From: Monosporascus cannonballus
Lineage: Eukaryota; Ascomycota; Sordariomycetes; Xylariales
Direction of reading: 5' to 3'
Assembly: GCA_004154925.1 (NCBI GenBank)
Contig: QJNS01000006.1
Span: 124,001 to 188,000, forward strand
DNA length: 64,000 nt
Position 1 is the first letter of the stretch, and every line of letters begins with the position of its first letter. The notes under the pieces were generated by a model that saw only the letters and a program-made list of their open reading frames with translations, did not search any database and was not told where the DNA came from. Shown piece by piece: positions 10,987 through 22,384 of this stretch. A program made the position numbers and the translations under genes.

Positions 10987-11889
10987 ATGCTTAAACCGCG
11001 CATTGCCTGCTACAACTCGCTGCTCTCGTCCGCGAGACAACGACATCCGTCGCTCATTAGTAGAGTCACCACCATTTCTCATCCTCACTTTCATCCCGTA
11101 ACTCCCGTAGCTCAAGGTTTACTCATCACGCGCAATTTCACTAGTTCAAGCGCTAACTCCTGCTCTCACTCTAATAAAACACCATCATCTCCACCAACTG
11201 TCTACAACGCCAATATGTCGGAGGAAGATCTATCCCGATACCTGAAACAGACACACGACAAAGTCTTCGAGCATAATAAGGAATGGGCCGCGGCACAGCG
11301 GGCACGTGACCCCTCCTTCTTCGACAAGCTCTCGGCGGGCCAGACACCCGACTACCTATGGATCGGATGCTCGGACTCCCGAATCCCCGCCGAGCAGATC
11401 ACGGGTCTGCAGCCGGGTGAGGCTTTCATTCACCGGAACATCGCGAACCTGGTCGTGAATACAGACTTGAATGTCATGTCTGTGATCAACTACGCTGTGC
11501 GCCACCTGCAGGTGAAGCACATCGTGGTATGCGGCCACTACGGGTGCGGCGGCGTGAAGGCTGCCATGACGCCTAAGGACCTGGGGCTGCTGAACCCTTG
11601 GCTGCGCAACATTCGCGATGTGTATAGGCTGCACGAGGCGGAGCTCGACTCCATCGAGAGCCAGGAGGCGCGCTACGACCGCCTTGTCGAACTGAGCGTT
11701 GTCGAGCAGTGCCGCAACGTTATCAAGACCGCCGCCGTCCAGCAGAGCTACGAGAAGAACCGCTTCCCCATCGTGCACGGCTGGGTCTTCAACTTCAAGG
11801 ACGGACTCCTCGAGGATCTCAAGATCGACCATGAGCATATGCTGCATAGCATCCAGAAGATCTATAACCTGACCAAGGATACGAGCTGA
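10987..11889 (+). CDS. Beta-class carbonic anhydrase, probably mitochondrial (NCE103-like)
   Basis: The enzyme interconverts CO2 and bicarbonate and supplies bicarbonate for carboxylation reactions. From the ATG at 10987 the single-exon product is 300 aa. The zinc site of beta carbonic anhydrases is visible: Cys128 and Asp130 in CSDSR, then His184 and Cys187 in CGHYGCGG. The HRNIANLV and SVINYAV segments of the family are also present. Residues 1-60 are rich in Arg, Ser and hydrophobics and lack acids, as in a mitochondrial presequence. A second in-frame ATG at 11215 (224 aa) would give a cytosolic form. The open frame extends upstream to 10894, but there it begins with GTG, so 10987 is the first ATG. 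A stop follows at 11887-11889. Confidence 0.93.
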   Translation: MLKPRIACYNSLLSSARQRHPSLISRVTTISHPHFHPVTPVAQGLLITRNFTSSSANSCSHSNKTPSSPPTVYNANMSEEDLSRYLKQTHDKVFEHNKEWAAAQRARDPSFFDKLSAGQTPDYLWIGCSDSRIPAEQITGLQPGEAFIHRNIANLVVNTDLNVMSVINYAVRHLQVKHIVVCGHYGCGGVKAAMTPKDLGLLNPWLRNIRDVYRLHEAELDSIESQEARYDRLVELSVVEQCRNVIKTAAVQQSYEKNRFPIVHGWVFNFKDGLLEDLKIDHEHMLHSIQKIYNLTKDTS

Positions 11890-12529
11890 TTCAGCTGTCA
11901 GGCTGTGCGCACATAGCCGAACTAGATAGTGAAAGCGAAACAATGGCAGAAGTAAAACTGCCCATTAGTGGGGCCGGTACAGCCTTCTCTAGACTGCTTA
12001 CCGCAAGTCCTATCTCACATTGGATCATCTCTTATGATACATATAGTGTAACATACCCTTGGGGGGGCGGGGGGCGGGGGCGCTGGAACCGTCGATCGAG
12101 CTCTGTCGGGTAGTCCGAGATTGCGAAGCTCGATCCCCAGGGGGACCAAACACCTATGTATCATCGTCCAGGATGTACCCCCTGGCAAAAACCAAAGCCA
12201 GATTCGTATTCTCCGGTCCCGTTAGCACGTTGATCTCCGTTCTCAAAGCGGTTCTTGTGAGACTTAGTTGCCTCGGTACAGTTGATTCAGTCCCAGGTAA
12301 ACGAGATCCTCGTCATCCGCTCAGGTGGCGGAGGGAGACCGCAGCCACCAGTAAGACACGACTATTGGACATGGCTCCCACAGCCGTCGGTGCGACGGTA
12401 CACGGCATGAGACACGCTCTGAGGTGAAGTCATAGTCGTGAAATAGGGGGATCGGTATTCTTCGGCATGTTCTCGCTTCCAGATTCCCCAGACTTATTGT
12501 TCGCCAATGGGTCGGCATTCAAAACTCCT
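11890..12529. other. Convergent intergenic region with G-rich tract
   Basis: This lies between the 3' ends of the carbonic anhydrase (+) and the GT90 pseudogene (-). It contains runs of 7, 6 and 5 G separated by single C at 12061-12080, a G-quadruplex-type sequence on the plus strand about 170 bases past the carbonic anhydrase stop. No gene is visible. Confidence 0.5.
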
Positions 12530-14127
12530 TCACTCGTTCCCATCTTGTAGGTCGGGCTCAAGGAATCCATGCTCGAAACTGTGCTTCTGCTGAAAGGCGA
12601 AGCGCTCCCAGCTGACACCGGGCCGCACCTTGGTCCCATTCTCGAACGTGTCGTACTTCCTAGGCTCGAACGCCATGACCTGCCTCCAGCTGCGGAACAT
12701 CTTCCGCCAGTAGCAGGCCTCGGCCGCCGGCGTCAGGTACCGGTCCCGGAATACGCGCGTCGACTCGGCGGCGATGCGGTGCGACTTCTGCGGGTCCTTA
12801 AGAAGCGTCTTCATGGTCTCGTCGAGGTCCGACCAGTCGCGCTCTACTTTCACGTAGTTCTATCAGACGCCGAGTTCGGTAGCTTACGGTGTCAAGTAGG
12901 CCTAACAAAGATCGATAGGCGAGAAACAGGGAGGGGTGACGACGAACCTGATGATGCCCGCTATCTTTCAGAAGCGGATAGTAATGAGCGACATATTCCA
13001 GCTTGTGAATGACAGGGACGCTATCGCAATTTTGCAAATACCGGAGGCGCCCGCTCCACGAGTTCCCTTCCGTATGTGCGATATACTGGTAGCGGCAGAA
13101 GTCCGTCATAGCTATGATGTTGCTGCGATTATGCCAGTCAATAGCCTCAACATCGCTCCAGGATTTGTTCTCAGCGGCCGCCACCAGCCCGTCTCAGGTC
13201 GGTGTTGACGGCCAGACTGCCGCGCCAGCTCAACTTCGCCTCCTTGTTGTGCCATTCCTCCTTGAACTCGGCCTCGACGTCCCGCACGTCGTCGCGGAAA
13301 TTGACGTAGCCCCCGACCCCATCGTCGGGATACGCCCACCCGTCAAAGTCAGGCATGACCCAGAGCCAGGGGTTGTCCTGGGAACGGGCCCACGCCACCG
13401 GACGCGGTCTGACTGCGTCTCCCCGAGGTCAGCCTTGTCCTCGATGTCGAAGACGAACTCGATGTTGGGAATCGAGCGCGGATTCGGGATCGCCGTTAGC
13501 GCGCGGTACATGTTGGCGAGGGCGGCGAGACCCCGAGACCGGTCGGGATCCCCCCTGACCTCCTTGATCACGTACAGCTCCCCATCGTAGATCATGCAGT
13601 GGAACTCGCCGTGCCGCCACGAGTTTGTCCCCCCTCCTTGTCCACCTGGACGTCCTCCTTCAACTTCCGGTTCTGCTTCGGGAGATGGTCGCGCGCGCGG
13701 TCCAGCTCGTAGTACAGATCGGGAAACGCAACCTAGCTCACCGCGTTAGGAGATCCGTCTCCGACCGGAGCACATGCGTGTGGACACCGACTCGAGTCGA
13801 AGGCCCGACTCGGACTGGACGTTCCTGACATTGTTCATCCGACAAGCCGAAGTTCAGCTCGTCCCTCTGCAGATCGAAGTTCCACGTCTCGGCCGGCTTG
13901 GTGTGGGGCGCGGAAGCCGGCGTGTAATGCTCGCCGGCTTCCTTCGCATGCCCCCCCTTCCTTCCCGTCTGCTCGACCCTCGGTGCTGTCGGTGAGACCG
14001 AGTAGGTGGATTCATGGCGGCATACCGTGGCCGTTATGGCGAAAAGCACGATCGCCGGCAGCAGCCAGTGTACGCGGCGGTACGAGAAGGCCAGGGGCAT
14101 CTCCTGCTTGTACAGCGGCACATGCAT
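12530..14127 (-). pseudogene. GT90 (CAP10-like) glycosyltransferase, frameshifted
   Basis: Reading the minus strand gives a type II membrane protein of the fungal GT90/CAP10 family. In order it shows a signal anchor (WLLPAIVLFAITATVC), a NFGLSDEQC segment, MIYDGELYVIKEV, NPWLWVMPDFDGWAYPD, KLSWRGSLAVNTDLRR, the DFCRYQYIAHTEGNSWSGRL sugar-nucleotide region and the C-terminal TPAAEACYWR. One clean GT-AG intron (12860-12947) joins the last two exons and another probably lies near 13740-13820. At about 13632 (a run of six G), about 13405 and about 13190 the conserved segments change frame without usable introns. The frame also opens before the ATG at 14127. Either this is a pseudogene or the assembly has three small indels; long neighbouring genes are intact, which favours decay. 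Confidence 0.72.
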
Positions 14128-16989
14128 CCCTTCCTTTTCCAAGGTCGATTTCGGATTTCCTCGCACTCTCCTCCCTTTCCCTTTCTGTACCCTTAGCTTC
14201 GAATAGATAATTTATACAGGTATATTGAAGGGTATGATTCGAAACGAAGAAGAGCAACCAACGAATGGCTTGGGTCTTAGGTGAAAGCGTGTTCAAGCGA
14301 GCGACAAAGTGAGTAAGCAAGCAATGGAAAAGAAGGCAAATAGCCTAAGGTCACCGAGAATTCGTACGGCCAATGGCCATATATCAGGAAGACCAAGCAG
14401 GCATCGTTTCGCAACATCTCTCCCCGGCAGTCAATACCAGCGGTAAGTATCGTACCTATCTATATCCCGAAGTAATGGCTTCGCTCCGAAAACAAACTAT
14501 AAATGCGGGCGCCTTCAGGGGGGCACTGCTATAATCTCCGGGATGCTGGTATAGCGCACGCCCGCCCCTGCTATCATCGTATAACGGAACCCGGTACTCC
14601 GTGGAGCAAGTGGGCCTGGAGCCTCCCCTCTGATCCGTCTATATGTTTGTCTACGTGGATACGGGGCGCCTCAACGGGACCGGGGTATCCATATGGATAG
14701 TAGAGAAATGAATGGGAAGCAAGGGGTTTTGTCGACGAGCCGATATCGACGTACCGCGGTCCCGCAAAATAGGAACGATACAAAACAAACAATCGGCCAA
14801 AGTAACAACTATTAGTTACACAGAAACGGTAATCTGTCAGCTAGCAGTCTACCATATATATGCCGGCGTGACTGCGCCCTAGCAATTAATTGCCGTTGGG
14901 TGCGACTAGGCGCTTGGGGGGATACGTACGTACCTACGAGTGCATAAGAGATCTCAGGACATTTCTAACCGCCGCGAGTTTGGCCGCCTGTATATGCTGC
15001 GCTGACTAGGTGCGTCTGCTTTGCGTCCTCCCTCCCGGATACCTGCAGAGTTTGCTTCTGCTTGTCCGCCCTACGTCGTAATACATCTGCGCTAGGGATA
15101 CTAAAAGCGCTAACTGAGGGGCTCGTGTTATATACAACGGTCCTCATCGTGCCACCGAAGCGAGGAGTTAGCCAGTGCCGAACCGTGGGCAATGCTCGTA
15201 TCGAGGACCTTAACACGGCAAATGTGGATTATCTCTTTGAGAACTGGCTATGGATGGATACAGCTAGCTTATCACAGCCACCGGATGAAGTTTGGTATAG
15301 CATATCCGTGTTATAGGCTCCGCTCTATGTGCTTCATCAGCCGCAGCGGGCCACTTATTTAGGGCTCCGGTATTTCTCATTGCTTGTGCACGCTGCCGGA
15401 TAAGCTACATAGTTTGGCAGAACGAATTTGGGAGTCCACTGCATTAGATCGCAATCAAGAGTCCGTAGATATTCGATGGCCGGTACTGTCCGCAGCAGTA
15501 ACAGACTACGATAGAACAGATGCGTTATGACCTTTGATAGATGGGCTAGACTACTGTATCTTACTTATATCGGTAGCTTGAAGCGGTAGCGTTAGCTCTT
15601 TGTGGCACCCTCCACCCCCGTTTTCGCCTCCCCTTGCGTTTGTAACCCCCGGGCTCATGACTTTGCCCTATTAGGTAACGAGTGGTTTTGGCACATTCTT
15701 GTCGAAACATGCGTATTATCGACATTCGCTCTATGATGCTCCAGGTTCAGGTAGGCCTGAAGGTAGGGGCATTGGTCAGGAATAACACCATGATCGGCAG
15801 GGTATTATCTGATATGGCCGGCTCTTTTACTTCGTGAATAGCCGGCATATTATACTATGTAGGTTATGCAAAGCGACGGTTATGCGTCCAAGCTTCCTGC
15901 AGGTGCTACTGTAGCAGCCCGTCAGTGGACATTGATAACATCCTTCTGCAGATCCCTTGAACACTACGCTCTAGGCACTTCTGCTACGGTTGAGATCTGC
16001 ACGCAATCCCTACCGTCCGACCAGATCCGATCTACAGGTGGCTGATATGATCGACTGACAGCCTTGGCGTGGGATTGCTCATACGCAGCAAGCCAGAGTT
16101 CCTCCCCGGACGATATATCCACGAAGCCCTTCAGAAGCCTTACAGTTCCAGCAAGGCTGTAATTATATATGATAACAAGCGGCGTCCGACGAGAACAGGC
16201 CAAGTGTTTGCTTGAATCTTGACGGTTTGCCAAGACCCGCGTGGGGGTGCGTATCTTGGCTCTTAAAGCTTAGCAACGCTGGGAACTTAAGTCGACGGCA
16301 GCTGATTAATAGAAATCTGGGCTGAAATCACTAGTCGTTGATATTCTTCCAGTGCAGAACCATGATCTGCGAAGAGGTTGTTATCGTTAAGAAGCTACTG
16401 GAGATATGTGAAGCCTATATATAATCTGCGCTGTCTCTCACTGACAGAACAGAAGAATTCGGAGTGACTCGACAGAAGTTAAGCCCAGCGCCAGACTTTT
16501 TCACCGGCCCTGACGAGCATGTGCAAATCCCAGCACACATTGCTATACACGGGCTATCTAGCGGTGTGACCCGGCTCCCGAAAGAGAGTAGTATATATGC
16601 TCTCCTCACGCGCCTCCAGCAGTCTAGTATTTGCACTTACTGGAAACCTCTGGCGAACTTAGCAAGAAAATTGAACGTCTCGGAATGGAGAAGTGTACAA
16701 CTTGCAGTCTAGGTCTTTCCATGGAGCCTTTTGAAAATAATGGTCCAAGCAGGGACAGGGACATCGGGGTTCGAGACTTGATTGGAAGCGGAATCAAGAT
16801 GGGAGAATCACACATGTATTCTCGAGACGTATCTACAAACGCCGAAGGAGGCCGGACACTCAACACCTTCATTGTCTCAAATTGTATAAAGCGCCCTGTG
16901 TGACCTAGGAGAAACTGATTCAAGAGAGTCAAGACGGTGATTCAACGTCAACAGCCTGAAAACAGTACGCTAAAAACACGACAGAAGCC
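14128..16989. other. Intergenic, no supported gene
   Basis: Only short frames without recognisable motifs occur across nearly 3 kb. Two have some coding-like character: about 15964-16233 on the minus strand and about 16631-16903 on the plus strand. Neither has a family I know, and both may be relics. No tRNA or repeat was recognised. Confidence 0.45.
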
Positions 16990-17940
16990 ATGGGCTCCCT
17001 CCAACTTTTTTTTGCAACGATACTAGGCGAGGCTCCAATCCGCACGATTGCAAACACTTTCAAAACTTTGCTGAGCCACGCGGGTGAATGGGCAGCGCGC
17101 ATAAGTAATGCACACTCAGGCATCACTGTATCTGCTAACCATTCACTGACCTACGCAGAACCCCAGACGAGATTAAAGGGCACAGATGAAAATGCACAAT
17201 CATATGCTACGGCAGAAGTCCCCGAGCCCCTGATCATCTTCATTCTCGGACCCCCAGGGGCCGGCAAGGGGACGCAGTCCGCATCTCTCAAGGCGGCCTT
17301 TCCGGGGTTTACGCACCTATCGTACGGCGACCTCGTCCGGTACCAGGACGGCATCCCCGGGTCCTGGGTAAGCAGCTTCCCGCGCCGCGGCAACGGGAGC
17401 AGCAGCCCCCTGCTGCCGGCCGATGCAGCGGTGCGGCTCCTAGGCGAGACCATCGAGGCCGGCGTGGGGCATGGCCAGCTGGCATGGCTCGTGGACGGGT
17501 TCCCGCGGACCGAAGAGCATGTCGCAGCGTGGAGCGCGGCCCGCATGCCGCCCGCCAGGTGCGCCCTCCACCTCTCCTGTCCGCCTGAAACGCTGGTCCG
17601 GCGCGTCCTCGCCCGATCGTCCGGCCGCCCCGACGATGCGGTCCCCGAGCTGGTCCGCGAGAGGGTAGAGCGCAATGCGAGGGAGAGCGAGGCGCTCCTC
17701 CAAGCGCTCGCGGATTCCGGTGTGAGCCTTATTAGAGTTGACTCGGACAGGGACGTGGGGGCTGTGAAAGGAGAAGTCCTTGCGCATGCCAAGGTCAGTA
17801 ATCTCGCAGCACGGCATCTTCGTAACTGGCCTTGTTGGTGTTCATGCTAACGTACCTTGTGCTGACGACAGCAAGTTATTGACGACTGGTGGGAGAGCCG
17901 AGGTGACGTAGCGCAAGAACACATACGCGTAGAGGCTTAA
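16990..17940 (+). CDS. Adenylate/UMP-CMP kinase-like nucleoside monophosphate kinase
   Basis: The predicted enzyme transfers a phosphate from ATP to a nucleoside monophosphate. Exons 16990-17793 and 17872-17940 join across a 78-nt intron (GTCAGT...ACAG, branch GCTAAC at 17846) to give 290 aa. Visible motifs are a Walker A loop GPPGAGKGTQ (87-96), YGDLVR (112-117), LVDGFPR (167-173) and a UMP-CMP-kinase-like lid SSGRPDD (210-216) followed by conserved arginines. The protein departs from the family in two ways. It has an N-terminal extension of about 78 residues, and it has a Ser/Gly/Pro-rich insert (about 125-142) where the usual GS.yG..I..... segment sits. Substrate choice (AMP, UMP or CMP) cannot be read from the sequence. 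Without the intron the frame would stop at 17850. Confidence 0.8.
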
Positions 17941-18740
17941 CGACGAGAACAGTCTTCTTGACTATATCAGTCTTGGTGGTCAGCCATCTTTATCCAGCCA
18001 TGACGATCTGAAATGCCTCCTACGTTCTGAAACTTTAACTTACTGAGGCGTCGGATACTAGAACGTCCCATTCGCCGCCTCACAGTAGCTCTCGCTAGGG
18101 GTCTTCAGGGGGTTCCTTATACAACGGGCCTGAACTTTAGATGTGGCCTTATCTGTCGCATGTATTTTCTGCAATGATGCTGTTAGAAGTAATGAATTGA
18201 ATTAATTACACCTCGAGCAGGAGATCTCCGCGATAATTCATAAGATCTAGGGGGTTAAAACACTGCAAGGCTTGCCCACTTTAAAGTTTTTCGAAACAGT
18301 GGAAAGAGAGTCGTAGTAACTCAACTCCTCCCACATATACTAAAGCTGAGATCTTCAGGTAGCCAGCCCTAGAGTAATCAATCCCCAACTATGTGCATAA
18401 AAAGGCCAATGGCTGGTTGGGATAACCGTAAAAGTCTTTGATATCTGTGACTCCATTAAGTCCAGCTCATTCTAGACATCCCGACGATTATGACTCCCCC
18501 CAGGTGTTAAGGTATTCTACATACTACTACCTTATAACAACACGATTCGCATATTTCAAGGCAGTATATCATCCCTAAGACGAACCATGGACGGTTAGAC
18601 ATCATAGGGTGTAGAATAATTAGGGAGTCTTATATAATTGAGAGGGTTGAATTCCAACACCGGTATCGACATAGGGCATACACCCGTCTTCAAGACAAGA
18701 ACCAGCCTCTATGGACGCATGGATCCTGGAATCCCCCAAG
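17941..18740. other. Convergent intergenic region
   Basis: This separates the 3' ends of the kinase (+) and the secreted protein (-). No frame with coding character or known motif was seen. Confidence 0.5.
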
Positions 18741-19378
18741 CTACCTAGTGACAGTGGCAGTCAAGTTGACTCGTCGTCCTTCCACGACCGTGCCGGCATT
18801 AGACCACCGAACGACCGAAGTGCCAGGTTCGTCAGTCTCTCCGAGGTAGAAGTTAAAGTCCAACTTGAACGCCCCATCGTGGGGAAGCAGCAAAATGCCC
18901 CACCGCACCCAGTTGAGCGTATACTCCGGACCAAGCGCGGATGCGTCGTCCGTCGCCAGAACGGGATCCTTGGCGTCAGTCGCGTTGTTGACGGTGAGAA
19001 ACGTTCCCTCAGGAAGCTGAACACCTGACTCGACCGGCGCTATGTAAAGGGGATTTGCCAGCACATTGGGAACTATGCGGCAGTGGGACTCGTTAGGCAT
19101 TTTCGCGCCCACTATGGGGGCAGACTCCGGCGAGAAGAGCAAAGCGAGAAAAGCGCAAAGCAGTCTAATCGTGTTCTATACGTACTTGTGATGTTGAAGG
19201 CAGTCTGAACACTAGCAGGGACTTTGGCGCCGACGTACAGGTTGCCGTCGCCGTACCAGACCCGCGAGTTGAATAGTTGTCCACCCTCGTAGTATTGCGT
19301 CGAGATGTTGAAGTCTTGCGCGTAGACGGTGGCGAAGAGAGCGGAGAGCCCGGCGAAGCGGTTCAGGAACGAGCCCAT
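18741..19378 (-). CDS. Small secreted glycoprotein, unknown function
   Basis: Exons 19186-19378 and 18741-19111 (minus strand) join across a 74-nt intron (GTACGT...ATAG) to give 187 aa. The protein starts MGSFLNRFAGLSALFATVYAQ, a clear signal peptide with likely cleavage after Ala20. The mature part of about 167 residues has N-glycosylation sequons at Asn24 (NIS), Asn62 (NIT) and Asn71 (NES), with further NAT and NLT sites. Only one cysteine (Cys75) is present, so it is not a disulphide-rich effector. No membrane anchor, GPI signal or known domain is visible; the sequence looks beta-rich. A cell-surface or secreted role is likely and no function can be assigned. In-frame ATGs upstream of 19378 exist, but they would bury the signal peptide. 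Confidence 0.7.
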
Positions 19379-19834
19379 GACGATTGTTTGGCTATTTTCC
19401 AGCGTGTTTGACAAATCTTTCGACTTCCAGATAGCCGGCATCACGACAGCCTTATATATTCGTAGGTTTTCTGCTATGAACCCATTCGAGACCGACTCTC
19501 TCGAGTTGACTGGTCTAGGCCCCATCCCCGGTTGCCATATTATCCCTTTGATTTTAGGCTATAAGCTGATTGAGAAGGCGGTCGGACCAAAGAAGCGGAC
19601 CGGGACCGTGGTACGGGTCCGGCCGATTACTATATTTGACTCCCAAGAACGGGATACGGGGTACCCGCCCCTGCCCGATACCAGATAGCAAGTACGCTCT
19701 TGGTCAAGCTTGGGCGTCTAGGGTTACTGGGTCGTCATCCCTGGAACGCTGTCAAAGGCGTCTAGCGTCTTCTGGCCTGCCTGTATTTAGGCTACAATAG
19801 GTGATTGCGCAAGCTAATGCGCAAGAATTGAGTT

Positions 19835-19858
19835 CTGTGGCTGTGGCTGTGGCTGTGG
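19835..19858 (+). repeat. (CTGTGG)4 hexanucleotide repeat
   Basis: Four perfect tandem copies of CTGTGG occur in the divergent promoter region. Confidence 0.95.
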
Positions 19859-20116
19859 AAGTTTTGCTATTTGTCTAGAACTGACATGTGAAAGTGGCAG
19901 GTCGAATTATGATGGGAGATGATTTTAGGTGTTCCATTCCATCCAGTCGCTGCCAAACTTCCCGGGTGGACTGCTAAGCCACAGTCTTGACGTCGCTCCT
20001 ACAAAACAAAAAGCTGCGTGCAAGCGCTGTGATTGCTCTCCCATTAGCGCAAGGCCTAGCGTGCGTAGCCGCTACCGTACAGCAGCACGATCGGGTACCT
20101 TTATAGGCATCATGAT

Positions 20117-20136
20117 TACATACATACATACATACA
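20117..20136 (+). repeat. (TACA)5 microsatellite
   Basis: Five perfect tandem TACA units occur in the 5' region of CDS1. Confidence 0.95.
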
Positions 20137-20783
20137 TGTAATTTCTGCGGGAAGAGACCAAGGAAAAACCGCATCTGAAATTCCCCACTCGTATACCTCC
20201 GTCATTCACAGGGTCGAGCAAAGTCACTTTGATTTTTGACGACGTAGGCAAGAAACCATACGTATGGTTAGGACGATTCGACATTCCTCAGATAGCGAGG
20301 ATTGATACTCGGCTTGCCTAAGGAGAAGAAGAGATCCTTTTACCAGTCAGAGGAAAGAACCCCTGAGGATTCAAGGAAGAGCACCGGTTAGCACGGCCTC
20401 AGCCTCACATATTCGGATTTGAATACACCTACCTAGTGGGCGGATATAAGGCGCCTCGGATCGGGTCTCCCCGAAAATCCCAGGATTATTATTGCAGGGT
20501 CTCAACATTAAGCAGAGCGACTCTACAAGCTCACCCATTCTGCTGTGTCGCATCTCTGCCAACTGACATCAATCATCAACCAACATAGACAGACATTCCA
20601 CCAGCGACGGCCACAAAATAGCAGACAAAGGCAGTAAGTAGTACACTTTCGACCGCAGCGGAAACAAATTGACAAACCAGCAAACCGACAGTTCCGCCTT
20701 GGGCGAGACGAAGTCGATATATCTATAACTCCCCGCTTCGCTCAAACCCGTCGCGCATTACGGTCACAACAGTCACAGGCACC

Positions 20784-22384
20784 ATGACCAAGCCGCGTCG
20801 TGGCGTCCGGTTTCCCAACCGAAGCGCAAATGGACATGCCAGCAGCTTGGAAGCTAGGAGGCCCAGCATGAGCGAGATCAGCGAGGATGGTACGGGGTCA
20901 CCAATGAAGACGAGGGGCTCGTCGCAATTAGACAACATTCAAGAAGTACGTCTGTCCGTCGCCTATACTCATCTCTCCGGGAATTCTTGAATTCTTTGCG
21001 ATTCATGACTGCTCGGCGCATCTTGGGTGATGAGAGCAAACAAAGCTAACGTGGCCTTCCTTATGACAGAGAGCGCAGGATCCGCCGCAGTCCGACTACG
21101 AGAAGAAGAAGGCCAACTTTTTGGTCCGCACTTTCTGGACCTTTGTCATGATCGCTGGCTTCTTCGGCGCTCTCTTCTCCGGCCACATCTACATCATCGT
21201 TTGTATAACCGTCGTCCAGATCGTCTGCTTCAAGGAGGTCATCGCCATCGCTAGCGTGCCCAGCAAGGCGCGAGACCTTAAGGCTATCAAAAGTCTCAAT
21301 TGGTACTGGCTGGCCACCACCATGTACTTCCTGTACGGCGAGAGCGTCATCTACTACTTCAAGCACATCGTGCTGGTCGACCGCGTATTGCTTCCGCTCG
21401 CCACGCATCACCGCTTCATCAGCTTTGTCCTGTACGTCATCGGCTTCGTCTTCTTCGTCGCCAATCTCAGAGCCGGCCATCTCAAGTTCCAGTTCACCAA
21501 CTTCGCCTGGACGCACATGGCCCTCTACCTGATTGTCGTCCAGGCCCACTTCACCATGAACAACGTCCTCGAGGGCATGATCTGGTTCTTCCTACCTGCG
21601 TCCCTCGTCATCACCAACGACATCTTCGCCTACGTCTGCGGCATCACCTTCGGCCGCACCCAGCTCATCAAGCTGTCTCCCAAGAAGACGGTCGAGGGTT
21701 TCGTCGGCGCCTGGATCTGCACCATCATCTGGGCTTTCTTGCTCACTAACGTCCTCATGCGCTACAAGTACTTCATCTGCCCCGTCAACGACCTAGGCGC
21801 CAACGTCTTTACGGGTCTCGAGTGCGATCCGAATCCGGTCTTCAAGCCGCACACCTACACCATACGGCTGTCGAACCTGAATGGCGGCAACTACATGCCC
21901 TTCCTGCGCGACATCCAGTTCACGACGGAGCCCATGCAGATCCACGCCATGATTCTGGCGACGTTCGCCTCGCTGATCGCGCCGTTTGGCGGCTTCTTCG
22001 CCTCCGGGCTCAAGCGCACCTTCAAGATCAAGGACTTCGGCGACTCGATCCCGGGACACGGTGGCATGACGGACCGCATGGACTGCCAGTTCATCATGGG
22101 CTGCTTCGCCTTCATGTACTACCACAACTTCATCGCGCAGCACAAGGTCGGGCTCGGTGACGTCATGAGCCTCGCCATCCGGGGGCTCAGCCCGGAGGAG
22201 CAGATCGAGCTAGTCAAGGGCATGACCAAGTTCCTCGAGAACCAGGGGACTTGGGGTCCCGAGGTGCGTCCCTTGCTATTTTCTCGCATCCCGGAGTTTC
22301 GAGACGATAGCGATGTATGTGATTGCTAACGGAAACGGACAGGTCTCTTCATGCATCGATCAGGCTTCACCCGCTCGCCAGTAG
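20784..22384 (+). CDS. CDS1: Phosphatidate cytidylyltransferase (CDP-diacylglycerol synthase)
   Basis: The enzyme makes CDP-diacylglycerol from CTP and phosphatidic acid in the endoplasmic reticulum, feeding phosphatidylinositol, phosphatidylserine and cardiolipin synthesis. Three exons (20784-20945, 21070-22263, 22343-22384) encode 465 aa. Intron 1 is 124 nt (GTACGT...ACAG, branch GCTAAC) and intron 2 is 79 nt (branch GCTAAC). A hydrophilic N-terminus of about 65 residues is followed by at least seven hydrophobic segments. The family signature is complete: ASGLKRTFKIKDFGDSIPGHGG followed by DRMDCQ. The TNDIFAY and SPKKTVEGFVG motifs are also present. Exon 3 supplies a 13-residue tail; retention of intron 2 would give a different 21-residue tail ending at 22329. 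Confidence 0.95.

Larger units (their letters stand above)
19379..20783. other. Divergent promoter region: secreted protein (-) and CDS1 (+)
   Basis: Both flanking genes point away from this 1.4-kb stretch, so it holds both promoters. It includes four CTGTGG hexamers (19835-19858) and five TACA units (20117-20136). No coding sequence was recognised. Confidence 0.5.

Noticed and set aside
16990..17850. Kinase ending at 17850 without an intron
   Set aside because: A canonical GTCAGT donor, GCTAAC branch and ACAG acceptor give a better C-terminus ending at 17940.
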